64,000 nucleotides of DNA from an uncultured Methanobrevibacter sp. (lineage in GTDB: Archaea > Methanobacteriota > Methanobacteria > Methanobacteriales > Methanobacteriaceae): assembly GCF_900314615.1 (NCBI RefSeq), contig NZ_OMWA01000023.1, forward strand, positions 4,912 through 68,911. Reading direction: 5' to 3'. Below are positions 7,391 to 15,831 of this stretch, piece after piece; within the stretch, counting starts at the first letter, position 1; the number at the start of each line of letters is the position of its first letter. Position numbers and translations under genes: made by a program. A model generated the notes under the pieces. The model saw nothing but the letters and a program-made list of their open reading frames with translations, made no database searches and was not told where the DNA came from.

Positions 7391-8245
7391 ATGAATTTCG
7401 ATTTAAATGACAATAAGGAAGTAGTTGTGCTTTTAGGCGCAGGAGACATGGGACTTGCAATAATCAAAAGAATTTCAGCAGGTAAAAAAATACTGCTTGC
7501 TGATATCAATGAGGAAAAACTTAAAACCTTAAAACATGACATGATCTATTCCGGTTATGATGTGGAAACTCAGCTAACAGATGCAATGGATAGAGATTCC
7601 ATCAAAGCATTGGCTGAAAAGGCAGCTTCCCTTGGTCCGGTAATGTATTTCATTGACACAGCAGGCGCATCACCTAACCAGGCAGCTCCGGAACATATCA
7701 TAAACCTTGATTTGATCGGAACATCCTATGCGCTTGATGAATTCGGAAAAGTGATGGCAAGAGGAGGTTCAGGACTGATTATATCTTCCATGACAGGTTA
7801 CATGCCTTCACCTCTTACAAAAGAGGATGAACGCCTCCTTAGAGTAACACCAACAGATGAACTCAAAGATTTGGACTGTCTAAGTGAAGAGGTTATTGTA
7901 AATTCAGGCGTTGCATACGTTGTATCCAAAAGAGCAAACCACCTAAGAGTACAGTATGCATCAGCAGACTCATGGGCAGAACGTGGGGCAAGAATCAATA
8001 CAATCAGTCCGGGAATTATTGTAACTCCTTTAGCTTACGATGAATTTGAAGCTAACGGTGAAGGATATCAGGCTATGATTGATGTTTGCGGAGCAAAAAG
8101 AGTCGGAACATCAGATGAAATTGCATATGCTGCAGAATTCCTGTTAAGCGAAAAAGCAGGATTCATTACCGGAATGGATTTGCTCATTGACGGCGGTACA
8201 ATCGCTGCAATCAACAGTGGAAAAATGGATATTCAAATCCAATAA
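7391..8245 (+). CDS. Short-chain dehydrogenase/reductase (SDR)
   Basis: A 284-residue NAD(P)-dependent oxidoreductase. The N-terminal Rossmann glycine motif is GAGDMGLAI (residues 17–25); the acidic residue after beta-2 (LADINEEK) suggests NAD preference. The catalytic YxxxK is YVVSKRA near residue 176, and RINTISPGII plus the GFITGMDLLIDGG C-terminus are classic SDR features. An unusually long insertion (residues ~135–170) precedes the active-site Tyr. The substrate is unknown. The ATG is two bases after the aldo/keto reductase stop, so the two belong to one operon. Confidence 0.88.
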   Translation: MNFDLNDNKEVVVLLGAGDMGLAIIKRISAGKKILLADINEEKLKTLKHDMIYSGYDVETQLTDAMDRDSIKALAEKAASLGPVMYFIDTAGASPNQAAPEHIINLDLIGTSYALDEFGKVMARGGSGLIISSMTGYMPSPLTKEDERLLRVTPTDELKDLDCLSEEVIVNSGVAYVVSKRANHLRVQYASADSWAERGARINTISPGIIVTPLAYDEFEANGEGYQAMIDVCGAKRVGTSDEIAYAAEFLLSEKAGFITGMDLLIDGGTIAAINSGKMDIQIQ

Positions 8246-8302
8246 TTTTTCCATTACTTTTTTTAATTTTAAACTCCTAATATTTAGTTAAGGAGATTGA
8301 TT

Positions 8303-9451
8303 ATGGAATATCGTGAATTAGGAAACACTGGCATCAAAGTATCAGAAATTGCTTTCGGTGCAGAATTTTTAGTAGAAAGACCTTATGAAGATACAGAAGA
8401 ATTGATTAAGGCATGTGAAGCTAACGGTATTAATTTTGTAGACTGCTGGATGAGTGAACCTGATGTACGCTCACATTTGGGCAGGGCAATTAAACCTAAC
8501 CGTGAAAACTGGGTCATACAGGGACATATCGGAGCAACCTGGCAGAACAACCAGTATGTCAGAACCCGTGAAATGGATAAGGTAATTCCGGCATTTGAAG
8601 ATTTTATGGAAAGATTTCAAATAGACACACTTGATTTCGGTATGATTCACTATGTCGACCAGATGGAAGACTATGATGAAATAATGAACGGTCCGTTTAT
8701 TGAATATGTCAGAAAACTGAAAGAGGAAGGTACAATTGCACACATCGGACTGAGCACTCACAATCCTGACATTGGAATTTTAGCAGCTGAAAATCCTGAA
8801 ATTGAACTTTTGATGTTTTCAATCAACCCTGCATATGACATGTTTGGTTCAATGCCAGATATCGAAGAATACAGAAAGGATGATGCATATGATGAATCAT
8901 TCTTTGGTTTAAATCCTCAAAGAGCTGAAATTTATGAGTTATGTGAGAAAAACGGCACTGCAATAACAGTAATGAAAGGATTTGCCGGTGGGAATCTGCT
9001 TTCAGATGAAACTTCCCCGTTCGGGGTAGCATTAACTCCAGTTCAGTGTATACACTACTGTCTTGAACAGAAAGGAGTTTCAAGCATATTTGTCGGTGTA
9101 AAAACAGTTGAAGAACTTGAAGAATCCCTTAAATATTGTGATGCAGGTGAAGCTGAAAAGGATTATGCTGAAGTATTGAAAAATGCTCCGAAACACTCCT
9201 TTGAAGGGCAATGCACCTACTGCGGTCATTGTGCACCATGCACTTCTGAAATCGATATTGCAATGGTTAACAAGTTGTATGATCTGGCTAAAAATAAGGA
9301 TGAAGTTCCGGCAAGTGTTCAGGAGCACTATAACAATTTAAAATTCAATGCAACTGAATGTATCGCATGCGGTGACTGTGAACCGAGATGTCCGTTCAAT
9401 GTTCGCATTGTTGATGTGATGCTGGATGCACAGGATTTATTTGGCTTTTAA
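8303..9451 (+). CDS. Aldo/keto reductase with C-terminal 2[4Fe-4S] ferredoxin domain
   Basis: A 382-residue fusion. Residues 1–~280 form an aldo/keto reductase barrel (start MEYRELGNTGIKVSEIAFG; CWMSEPDVR; HIGLSTHNP; TVMKGFAGG). The last ~90 residues carry cysteine clusters CTYCGHCAPC and CIACGDCEPRC typical of a bacterial-type ferredoxin, so electrons could pass between NAD(P)H or a substrate and iron-sulfur carriers. This fused architecture is common in methanogens and clostridia. ATG at 8303 is chosen, with AGGAGA at 8291–8296; a TTG six bases upstream is less likely. The 3' end is partly duplicated at 9971–10237. Confidence 0.88.
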   Translation: MEYRELGNTGIKVSEIAFGAEFLVERPYEDTEELIKACEANGINFVDCWMSEPDVRSHLGRAIKPNRENWVIQGHIGATWQNNQYVRTREMDKVIPAFEDFMERFQIDTLDFGMIHYVDQMEDYDEIMNGPFIEYVRKLKEEGTIAHIGLSTHNPDIGILAAENPEIELLMFSINPAYDMFGSMPDIEEYRKDDAYDESFFGLNPQRAEIYELCEKNGTAITVMKGFAGGNLLSDETSPFGVALTPVQCIHYCLEQKGVSSIFVGVKTVEELEESLKYCDAGEAEKDYAEVLKNAPKHSFEGQCTYCGHCAPCTSEIDIAMVNKLYDLAKNKDEVPASVQEHYNNLKFNATECIACGDCEPRCPFNVRIVDVMLDAQDLFGF

Positions 9452-9467
9452 TATTATTGTTAATAGA

Positions 9468-9639
9468 TTATAATGGGATATCCTCATAATCTATTTCCAT
9501 TCCCATCATATGGTATAATGCATAAACTGCATCTTTGCCCTGCATTGGAAAAGTTTCTTTAAAATCTTTAACAATTTTATCTATTTCCTCCAAATCATTT
9601 ATTCTTTTTTTTACATGTGTATTCAATACTTTTTGTCAT
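9468..9639 (-). pseudogene. Small partner gene, copy A, frameshifted in an A-run
   Basis: On the minus strand the ATG at 9639 follows AAAAAGGAGT, the same leader as copy B (11534–11719). The frame opens MTKSIEYTCKKK and stops after 14 codons; one A fewer in the eight-A run (plus-strand T-run 9605–9612) restores a ~56-residue protein ending in EIDYEDIPL. The change could be real or a homopolymer read error. Its ATG overlaps the stop of the truncated gene before it, so the two were once coupled. No known family is recognised. Confidence 0.4.
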
Positions 9640-9960
9640 GGTGATACTCCTTTTTGGTTAATTGTATAGAATTTAGTTTTTTTATCGTTAATATATTTTG
9701 ATAATAATTTTCCATATATTTCATCGCATTCATCGTCAATTTTTTGAATATTATCGAATTTTGAACGTGCTTCTGTTAAAGCAATCTTAAAATATATTTT
9801 TGAGATTAATTTCAATTCAAAGGTTAATGTTTCATCGTTAATTTTTCCTTTCAAAATCCACAAACAATCTTTCGCAGCTATCAATTCATAATCTTCCCAT
9901 TCTCTTGAAAAAATTCCGAAGTTTTTATCTGATGGTGAGTGTACATATATTTTGTAGGGT
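9636..9960 (-). pseudogene. Truncated copy A of an uncharacterised gene
   Basis: The open frame matches the C-terminal half of the gene at 11706–12355: a HSPSDKNF stretch, then WEDYELIAA, LWILKGK, ELKLISK and a CDEIYGKLLSKYI tail line up residue by residue. The N-terminal half is missing and the reading simply begins at the junction with the duplicated reductase fragment near 9961. It is therefore the left-over half of a duplicated gene. Ordinary ATG starts are absent. Confidence 0.5.
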
Positions 9961-9970
9961 TATGATTTTA

Positions 9971-10237
9971 AAATGCTCCAAAACATTTATTTAAGACCAA
10001 TGCACTTTTTGTGGTCATTGTGCTCCGTGTACTTCTGAAATTGATATTGCAATGGTTAACAAGTTGTATGATTTGGCTAAAAATAAGGATGAAGTTCCGG
10101 CAAGTGTTCAGGAGCATTATAACAATTTAAAATTCGATGTAACTGAATGTATAGCTTGTGGTAACTGTGAACCTAGATGTCCGTTCAATGTTCGCATTGT
10201 TGATGTGATGTTGGATGCACAGGATTTATTGGGAAAT
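9971..10237 (+). pseudogene. Duplicated 3' fragment of the ferredoxin-tailed aldo/keto reductase
   Basis: This stretch is nearly identical to 9186–9445, the ferredoxin-like tail of the gene at 8303–9451, including both cysteine clusters (TCFCGHCAPC-like and CIACGNCEPRC). One base is missing near 10003 relative to the parent, which breaks the frame; the ORF from 10052 is only the distal tail. It lacks the reductase barrel, so it is a relic of a tandem duplication, not a separate ferredoxin gene, although production of a small ferredoxin-like peptide cannot be excluded. Confidence 0.75.
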
Positions 10238-10267
10238 ATTATTGCTTTCTTTTTTTTAATTATTAAC

Positions 10268-10281
10268 CTTGTAGAAACCAT
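10268..10281 (+). repeat. Left terminal inverted repeat of the IS
   Basis: CTTGTAGAAACCAT, a perfect inverse of 11514–11527. It lies 3 bases inside the 10-bp direct repeat TTTAATTATT at 10255–10264. Confidence 0.75.
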
Positions 10282-10283
10282 TT

Positions 10284-11246
10284 TTAAAATACCTGAATTG
10301 CTCTGTAAACGTTATATAATACATCTTTGAGTTTTGTTTCTTTATTTTGAAGTTTTGTGCTTCTACTATAGTTTCCTCCGTTGAATCTTCTTTTGATTAC
10401 CGATATAACACTTTCTACATTCATTCTTCTAGCATATACGTCGTGCCAGAAGATTGTTGAACTATTTAGCCTATAATGTCCAGTTTTTGCTCGTGTTTTT
10501 AATGGAATTTGGTCGAATGCACCTACTTCTTCATTTATGCATTTTCTTATCGCTTCTGTATCATATGCTCTGTCTGCTAGTATGTAATGTGGTTTATAGG
10601 GTTTTAATTGTCTTATGGATGCTATTGCGAATTGTGTATCATATTTTGGACCTCTATTTGCTGTGTAATTTAGGATCATTCTTGTGTCGACATCAATTGC
10701 AATATGGTTTTTTATGTAGCTTTTTCGGCATTTGCCTCTTATTTTTGCGTAATAATGGTCTGCATAGTCACTTGTGTGTCCTGTTCCATCCATTGCTACC
10801 AATTCACAATCAATAGGATGTATAAATAATAATAAATTGTTTAAATCTTTTAATTTTGTATCTGACATTCTTACAAAGAATTTTTGGATTGTAGTGTAGT
10901 GAGGTAGCTTGTTAAGTTTCAAATATTTGGTTATTTTATCAGAAACATCCAAAATTTCAATTATTTCGCGATAAGTTGTTTTTAAATAAGTTTTCAATGC
11001 CAAAATAGTGAATAATTGATGTTGATTATAAAAATGATTGCTATAATCACAGGAATACCTTGGAAATATCCATCTTGCATAGTTAAAGGTTAATTCAACA
11101 AAGTTAAGCAACCTATTTTGATTTTGACCAATTTTAAATAGTTTTTCTTCTTGAGTTTTTCCACCAAGTTCAAGTCCAAAATCCAAAAGGTTTAAATGTC
11201 TAGAATTCAAATAATAATATGGAGAATAGTTTATTTTAGCGTACAT
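10284..11246 (-). CDS. DDE transposase (IS5/IS4 superfamily)
   Basis: A 320-residue transposase with an RNase H-like catalytic core. The three acidic residues are visible: Asp in VAMDGTGH near residue 152, Asp in YILADRAYD near residue 220, and Glu in the MNVESVISVIKRRF helix near residue 280, the Y/N-x-x-E-x5-R-x-x-K spacing of the IS5/IS4 group. The N-terminal part (GQNQNRLLNFVELTF … HQLFTILALKTYLK) is the usual helical region. The gene lies between perfect inverted repeats and is full length, so it is probably functional. Confidence 0.88.
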   Translation of the reverse strand: MYAKINYSPYYYLNSRHLNLLDFGLELGGKTQEEKLFKIGQNQNRLLNFVELTFNYARWIFPRYSCDYSNHFYNQHQLFTILALKTYLKTTYREIIEILDVSDKITKYLKLNKLPHYTTIQKFFVRMSDTKLKDLNNLLLFIHPIDCELVAMDGTGHTSDYADHYYAKIRGKCRKSYIKNHIAIDVDTRMILNYTANRGPKYDTQFAIASIRQLKPYKPHYILADRAYDTEAIRKCINEEVGAFDQIPLKTRAKTGHYRLNSSTIFWHDVYARRMNVESVISVIKRRFNGGNYSRSTKLQNKETKLKDVLYNVYRAIQVF

Positions 11247-11513
11247 ATTAATAATTATTCTCCATTCTACTATTTATAAATTATTATCGGGTTTTTTAAT
11301 CAATAGCAAGTGTTATTTCAAGTGTAAAAAAATTAAAGACATTAAATCGATTAAAATTAAAATCCAAGCATTTTACTAAAAATTTTTTCACGAAGAACAA
11401 AATCAACTGTAAAATAAAAAGAACAAAAAACATGTCAAAATCAAAAATAAGGAAAATATATGAGTTATTTAGTCAAAAACAGCAAAAACATCGATATTCA
11501 CATAAATTTTGAC

Positions 11514-11527
11514 ATGGTTTCTACAAG
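11514..11527 (-). repeat. Right terminal inverted repeat of the IS
   Basis: ATGGTTTCTACAAG, a perfect inverse of the left end; directly outside it (11529–11538) is the second copy of the 10-bp target duplication, which overlaps the 3' end of the small gene at 11534. Confidence 0.75.
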
Positions 11528-11533
11528 ATTTAA

Positions 11534-11719
11534 TTATTCATTAAATAGTTCATTTAAACTTATATTAATTCCACTAAATTTAAAGATATCTTGAATTTCT
11601 TTTTTTAATTCTAGTTCATAGTTTTCCCCAATGTTTTTATGGAATTCATTTAATTCTTCTTGAGAAAGTATTCCTTTTTTAAATGGAATGCATTCGACAG
11701 TTATTTCAGTCATGTTCAT
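11534..11719 (-). CDS. Small uncharacterised protein, copy B
   Basis: A 61-residue acidic protein, start ATG at 11719 (or 11713) after an AAAAAGGAGT Shine-Dalgarno. It overlaps the stop of the larger gene at 11706–12355 by 14 bases, a coupled two-gene unit. The middle is helical and Glu/Lys-rich (HKNIGENYELELKKEIQDI). No family is recognised. Its stop codon lies inside the IS target-site repeat, so the insertion left the gene intact. A frameshifted relative sits at 9468–9639. Small size and coupling would suit an antidote or accessory subunit, but that is speculation. Confidence 0.55.
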   Translation of the reverse strand: MNMTEITVECIPFKKGILSQEELNEFHKNIGENYELELKKEIQDIFKFSGINISLNELFNE

Positions 11720-12355
11720 ACTCCTTTTTAGTTAATTGTATTTTATTTATGTTTTTATTATTAATATATGTAGATAGTAGATATCCATATTTTTCATCAC
11801 AAATGTCTTCTATTTCTTGTATATTTTCACTTTTTGTTTTTGAATAATTAAATGCAAGGTTAAATAGTGATTTTGAAATTACCTTTAATTCAAAATATAA
11901 TTTCTCATCTTTAACCTTTCCTTTTAATATCCATAATCCATTCCATCCGGCTATTAGTTCGTAATCTTCAAAATTCCTTGGAAAATACTAAAGTTTTGAG
12001 GTGATGGCGGAGTATAAACAGATTTGTGATGATTATGAATTGAAGCAACATTATGGCCTTTAAATTCATTTTCTTTTAATTCAATTTTCACTTTATTTAT
12101 TTCGCCTATTTTACATTTCAGAATTTCTCCTGTTGTATAATCAAAATACAGCAATATTTCATAGTTTAAATCAATTGTTTTTCTAATAAATTCATCAACA
12201 ACTTTAAATGCTTCATCACTAAATTCTGGGGGTAAATCTGATTTTTTAATTAATGGTGCATCGTTTAATTTTAATTTAACATATTTTTCGCAGTCAGTCT
12301 GTTTAATCAGCACTAATACCAATATCATCATTAAAAATATTTTTTTAAATTTCAT
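11706..12355 (-). pseudogene. Uncharacterised exported or anchored protein, frameshifted, copy B
   Basis: The N-terminus (MKFKKIFLMMILVLVLI) is a signal peptide or membrane anchor. A mixed domain follows with ILLYFDYTTGEILKCKIGE, then ASIHNHHKSVYTPPSPQNF near residue 110. The acidic strand followed by HxH and a Ser–x–x–Asn sequence recalls the JAMM/MPN metal site (E … HxH-x7-S-x2-D), but the spacing is one residue longer and the last ligand is Asn, so the match is weak. The first frame ends at residue 133; the family continues one frame over from about 11992 (compare copy A), so one base is missing there. Repaired, the protein would be about 215 residues. Confidence 0.5.
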
Positions 12356-12538
12356 ATCTTTAAATTAGTTTTAATAAGATATAAATCAGTATTTTTTAAA
12401 TTAAATAGAAATTAATTTAATAAATGAATTTTTGATATCAATTTAACTAGTTTAATGCAATTTTACTTAGTTATTACAATTTTCATTTGTGTTAAGAAAT
12501 GCTTTAATATTATGTTGACATAACTATTAATGATTATT

Positions 12539-13825
12539 ATGGCATATGAATTTAAAAACAAAAAAAATATATCAACAATTGGTGTGCATGCAGGCCAGGA
12601 AGAAGTGGATGAAACCGGCTCAAGAGTAACTCCGATTTATCAAACAACATCTTATGTATTTGACTCACCTGAACAGGCTGCAAACAGATTTGCACTTACA
12701 GAAGCAGGAAACATTTACACAAGACTGAACAATCCTACTACTGAAGCATTTGAAAAAAGAATGGCTGCAATTGAAGGGGGATCAGCAGCTTATGCGACTG
12801 CTTCAGGAATGGCCGCTATTTTTTATGCAATCATTAACCTGACCTGTGTTGGAGACAATATCGTTTCAGCAGATAATCTCTACGGGGGAACATATGAGCT
12901 ATTTGAAAATACTTTAGAAGAACTTGGCCGTAGCGTAACATTTGTTGACTCACAGTCTCCGGAACTCTTTGAAGAAGCTATCAATGATAAGACAAAAGCA
13001 ATTTATGTCGAGTCAATCGGAAATCCTAAACTGGACATTCCGGACTTTGACAGATTGGCTGAAATCGCACATTCTCACGGTATTCCATTAATTGCTGATA
13101 ATACTGTCGGTATCGGTTCTGTAAGACCATTTGACCATGGTGCAGATATCATAGCATCATCTGCAACCAAATACATTGGCGGTCATGGTACTACATTAGG
13201 AGGAATTGTCATTGAAAAAGGTGACTTTGACTGGACGGGTGGCAAATTCCCGACATTGTCCGAACCTGATGACACCTACAATGGATTAATTTTTGCAGAA
13301 ACCTTCGGTGAAGCCGCATTTACAACAAGACTTAGAACAGTTGTCGGAAGAGATACTGGTGCTGTTCCTTCTCCGTTCAATTCATTTTTACTGATGCAGG
13401 GCCTTGAAACTTTAGGTTTAAGAATCGAAAGACATGCTTCAAATGCAATGGCTGTAGCAGAACACCTTGAAGCTCATCCTAAAGTGGCATGGGTAACCTA
13501 TTCCGGTCTGGAATCATCTCCAAACCATGAAGTGGCTAAAAAATACGCTGAAAAAGGTTATGGGGGAATTGTTTCATTTGGTCTTAAAGCAGGTTATGAC
13601 GGTGCGCTGAAATTCATCGAAAACGTTGAACTGATTTCATTTTTAGCAAATATCGGAGATGCAAAATCTCTTGTAACTCATCCTGCATCAACTACACATT
13701 CTCAACTTACTGAAGAGCAGCAATTGTCAACCGGTGTTACACCTGATTTAATCAGGTTTTCAGTTGGAATTGAGGATATTGAAGACATTTTAGCCGATGT
13801 TGATCAGGCTTTGGATAAAATTTAA
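12539..13825 (+). CDS. metY: O-acetylhomoserine sulfhydrylase / aminocarboxypropyltransferase
   Basis: A 428-residue PLP enzyme of the Cys/Met metabolism family that makes homocysteine (or methionine) from O-acetylhomoserine and a sulfur donor. Visible features are the N-terminal TIGVHAGQEEVDETGSR, YTRLNNPTTEAFE, the substrate loop NLYGGTYELF, and the PLP lysine in SSATKYIGGHGTTLGG near residue 205. Length and the C-terminal GVTPDLIRFSVGIED agree with MetY rather than the shorter CGL/CGS enzymes. ATG at 12539 is chosen; an ATG at 12530 would add three residues. A TATA-like TTTAATATTA near 12503–12512 and the lack of a Shine-Dalgarno suggest a leaderless mRNA. Confidence 0.9.
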   Translation: MAYEFKNKKNISTIGVHAGQEEVDETGSRVTPIYQTTSYVFDSPEQAANRFALTEAGNIYTRLNNPTTEAFEKRMAAIEGGSAAYATASGMAAIFYAIINLTCVGDNIVSADNLYGGTYELFENTLEELGRSVTFVDSQSPELFEEAINDKTKAIYVESIGNPKLDIPDFDRLAEIAHSHGIPLIADNTVGIGSVRPFDHGADIIASSATKYIGGHGTTLGGIVIEKGDFDWTGGKFPTLSEPDDTYNGLIFAETFGEAAFTTRLRTVVGRDTGAVPSPFNSFLLMQGLETLGLRIERHASNAMAVAEHLEAHPKVAWVTYSGLESSPNHEVAKKYAEKGYGGIVSFGLKAGYDGALKFIENVELISFLANIGDAKSLVTHPASTTHSQLTEEQQLSTGVTPDLIRFSVGIEDIEDILADVDQALDKI

Positions 13826-13924
13826 TTATTTTATCCTCTTTTTTTTAACTAAAGTTTTCACTTTATTTGAATTATATATTATTCGCTCCATATTTTTATT
13901 TATAAAAACTTTGGAGGAGTAATT

Positions 13925-15013
13925 ATTTTTAAAAAAATTCTTTTCATATTGCTGATTTTAATTTGTGCTGTTTCAGCTGTCAGTGCTGAAGATTTAAATG
14001 ATACTGTAATATCTGATGATAAGACAAGAGACATTAGCATTGAACCCGTTACAGTTGGAGGACCATGTGATTATGTGGGAGAAACAAATCTTTCACAGTC
14101 CAATTCAAGCGTAATAGTTCTTGATAAAATTCCTGCAGACATTCAGATTAAGGAATCCGGACAGTATTTTGGAGATAAGAAAGTGACAGTTAAGGTCATG
14201 AACTATTTCAATGATACGCTCTATCCTGTTCCTGTAACCCTTAAGTTTTCCAACGGAAAATCAGTCTGTGTAATTACTGATTCGAAAGGCAAGGCAACTT
14301 ATAATTTGCCTTTCAACCCAGGCAAATACAGCGTCAAGGCAAGCATTGATTCAAACTATCTTGATGTAAAAAAATCAACATTGAAAAATATCGTAATTAA
14401 AAAGGCAGATGCCAAAATATCCGTAAAAAAGCTTAAAACTTCATATGGCGCCAGCAAATACCTGGAAATTAAAGTGACCAACACTAAAACCAAAAAGGGC
14501 ATTGTCGGAGTAAAACTGCTTTTAAAGGTTTATACTGCAAACAAATTCAAAAAAGTCTATCTGACTACAAACTCAAGGGGCATTGCAAAATATAATGCCA
14601 AAAACTTGGATATCGGACTTCATAAAGTTAAGGTAAGTGAAGTTTCTGCCGGTGTAAATGCTAAGGCTAAAACCGCTCAGATTGAAGTAAAAAAAGCTTC
14701 AACTACATTTCTTGATGAAGTTGATGCTGTTTACATCAAAAAAGCAAAAACATATAATATTGCACTTTTCAACAAAAACAATGAAAAAGTAATCAAGGGC
14801 ATAAAACTCAATGTAAAAATCTATGATGGCAAAAAATGTTATTCATATACTGTAAAGACCGGAAAATATGGAAGTGAAATAGATATTTCTCATTTAGGAC
14901 TAGGATTATATGATGTTGTGGTCACTTTTGAAGGAAATTCAAGATATAAAAAATGCACTGGGAAAGGAAGTATTGATGTTATTAGAAGTTCAGGGCGTGT
15001 AATTTTTGTTTAA
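13925..15013 (+). CDS. Secreted Ig-like repeat protein (adhesin-like)
   Basis: After a signal peptide ending AVSAVSA the mature protein holds at least three Ig-like repeats of 85–100 residues, each closing with a 'T-D/N-S-x-G-x-A-x-Y' beta-strand and a G-x-(Y/H)-x-V-x-V strand, as in Big/archaeal adhesin domains. It is Lys-rich and lacks an evident C-terminal anchor. The start is odd: a strong GGAGGAG lies at 13913–13919, but no ATG, GTG or TTG follows at the right distance in frame. ATT at 13925 would give the normal FKKILFI signal peptide; the first canonical start is TTG at 13949, which would remove the positive N-region. I favour ATT at 13925 or a mutated TTG. Confidence 0.7.
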   Translation: MFKKILFILLILICAVSAVSAEDLNDTVISDDKTRDISIEPVTVGGPCDYVGETNLSQSNSSVIVLDKIPADIQIKESGQYFGDKKVTVKVMNYFNDTLYPVPVTLKFSNGKSVCVITDSKGKATYNLPFNPGKYSVKASIDSNYLDVKKSTLKNIVIKKADAKISVKKLKTSYGASKYLEIKVTNTKTKKGIVGVKLLLKVYTANKFKKVYLTTNSRGIAKYNAKNLDIGLHKVKVSEVSAGVNAKAKTAQIEVKKASTTFLDEVDAVYIKKAKTYNIALFNKNNEKVIKGIKLNVKIYDGKKCYSYTVKTGKYGSEIDISHLGLGLYDVVVTFEGNSRYKKCTGKGSIDVIRSSGRVIFV

Positions 15014-15118
15014 TTTAAATTCTTATTTCTCATTGAAAGTTTTTTCTTTATCTGACTTATCTATGAGGGTATTAATATATAAAAAATAGGATTTAAATCC
15101 TAAAATTTTGGTGAAAAC

Positions 15119-15694
15119 ATGGAAAGAAAAGGGAAAATTATTATAGGTGTAATAATTGTCATTGTTGCGGTTATTGCAGCAGGAGTATTGATTCTGGCAA
15201 ATTCAGATGTAACTCTGACTGCAAATGATGCTACATTAACATTGCCGAATAAATATGCTTTGGATAATAAGGGTATTGCATCTGCAGATAATGTGGGTGT
15301 ATTATTTACTCCTGTATCTGGATCATCTTCAAGTCAGGAAAAAGATTTCTTCCAGGCCATTAAGGACAACGGTAAGGATGCCGGTTATAAAAATATAACC
15401 AATACTACTGTAAACGGATATACTGTCTATGATTATGCTGCAAATCCTGATAAACTGGAAAACGTTTCTTCCAACAAGGAGTATAGCGGTGACACAACAA
15501 CCTGGATGACTTATCCGCCATATCTGGCATATGAAGGTGTAACAACTATGGATGTAGATCACTTTAGAATGGTATCCTATATAAAAGGGGATGACGTCTA
15601 TTATTTAACATTATTTACAGATAACCCAGATACCAGTCTTTATTCATCTGAAATCGACCAAATCATCAACAGTTTCACTGTTGGAAATAGTTAA
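15119..15694 (+). CDS. Membrane-anchored protein, PsbP-like family (putative)
   Basis: A 191-residue protein with a basic start (MERKGK), one strong transmembrane helix (residues 7–27) and an outside domain of ~160 residues. The domain begins ANDATLTLPNKYALDNKG and ends with a short helix EIDQIINSFTV, a layout like small secreted domains common in Methanobrevibacter and like 3150–3605. Function is unknown. GGTGAAAACATG provides the ribosome-binding site, and a TATA-like TTAATATATA lies at 15072–15081. Confidence 0.7.
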   Translation: MERKGKIIIGVIIVIVAVIAAGVLILANSDVTLTANDATLTLPNKYALDNKGIASADNVGVLFTPVSGSSSSQEKDFFQAIKDNGKDAGYKNITNTTVNGYTVYDYAANPDKLENVSSNKEYSGDTTTWMTYPPYLAYEGVTTMDVDHFRMVSYIKGDDVYYLTLFTDNPDTSLYSSEIDQIINSFTVGNS

Positions 15695-15831
15695 ATTTTA
15701 ATAGATGTATTTGCATCTATTTTTTTTATTTTTTTTGTAAATTTCTTTTTGTTAACTTTTTTTAATCTGATATTACAAATATAATCCTAGGTGGGATTAA
15801 AATTAATCATTCTCAAAAGGAAATTATTGAC

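Larger units (their letters stand above)
10265..11528 (-). mobile_element. IS5/IS4-type insertion sequence, ~1.26 kb
   Basis: The element carries one DDE transposase gene and has 14-bp perfect terminal inverted repeats CTTGTAGAAACCAT at 10268–10281 and 11514–11527. Outside them the same 10-bp sequence TTTAATTATT is present at 10255–10264 and 11529–11538, a likely target-site duplication. About 270 bp of AT-rich, gene-free DNA separate the transposase start from the right end. The transposase frame is intact and the ends match, so this is probably a recent, potentially active copy. Exact boundaries are uncertain by 1–3 bases. Confidence 0.75.

Noticed and set aside
9605..9612. Programmed frameshifting in the eight-A run
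   Set aside because: The neighbouring gene is truncated and the sister copy has no such run, so decay or a read error is the simpler explanation.
10052..10330. Apparent 92-codon ferredoxin-like gene
   Set aside because: It is the distal part of a duplicated aldo/keto reductase tail with a frame break upstream, and its last third runs through the target repeat and into the IS element.
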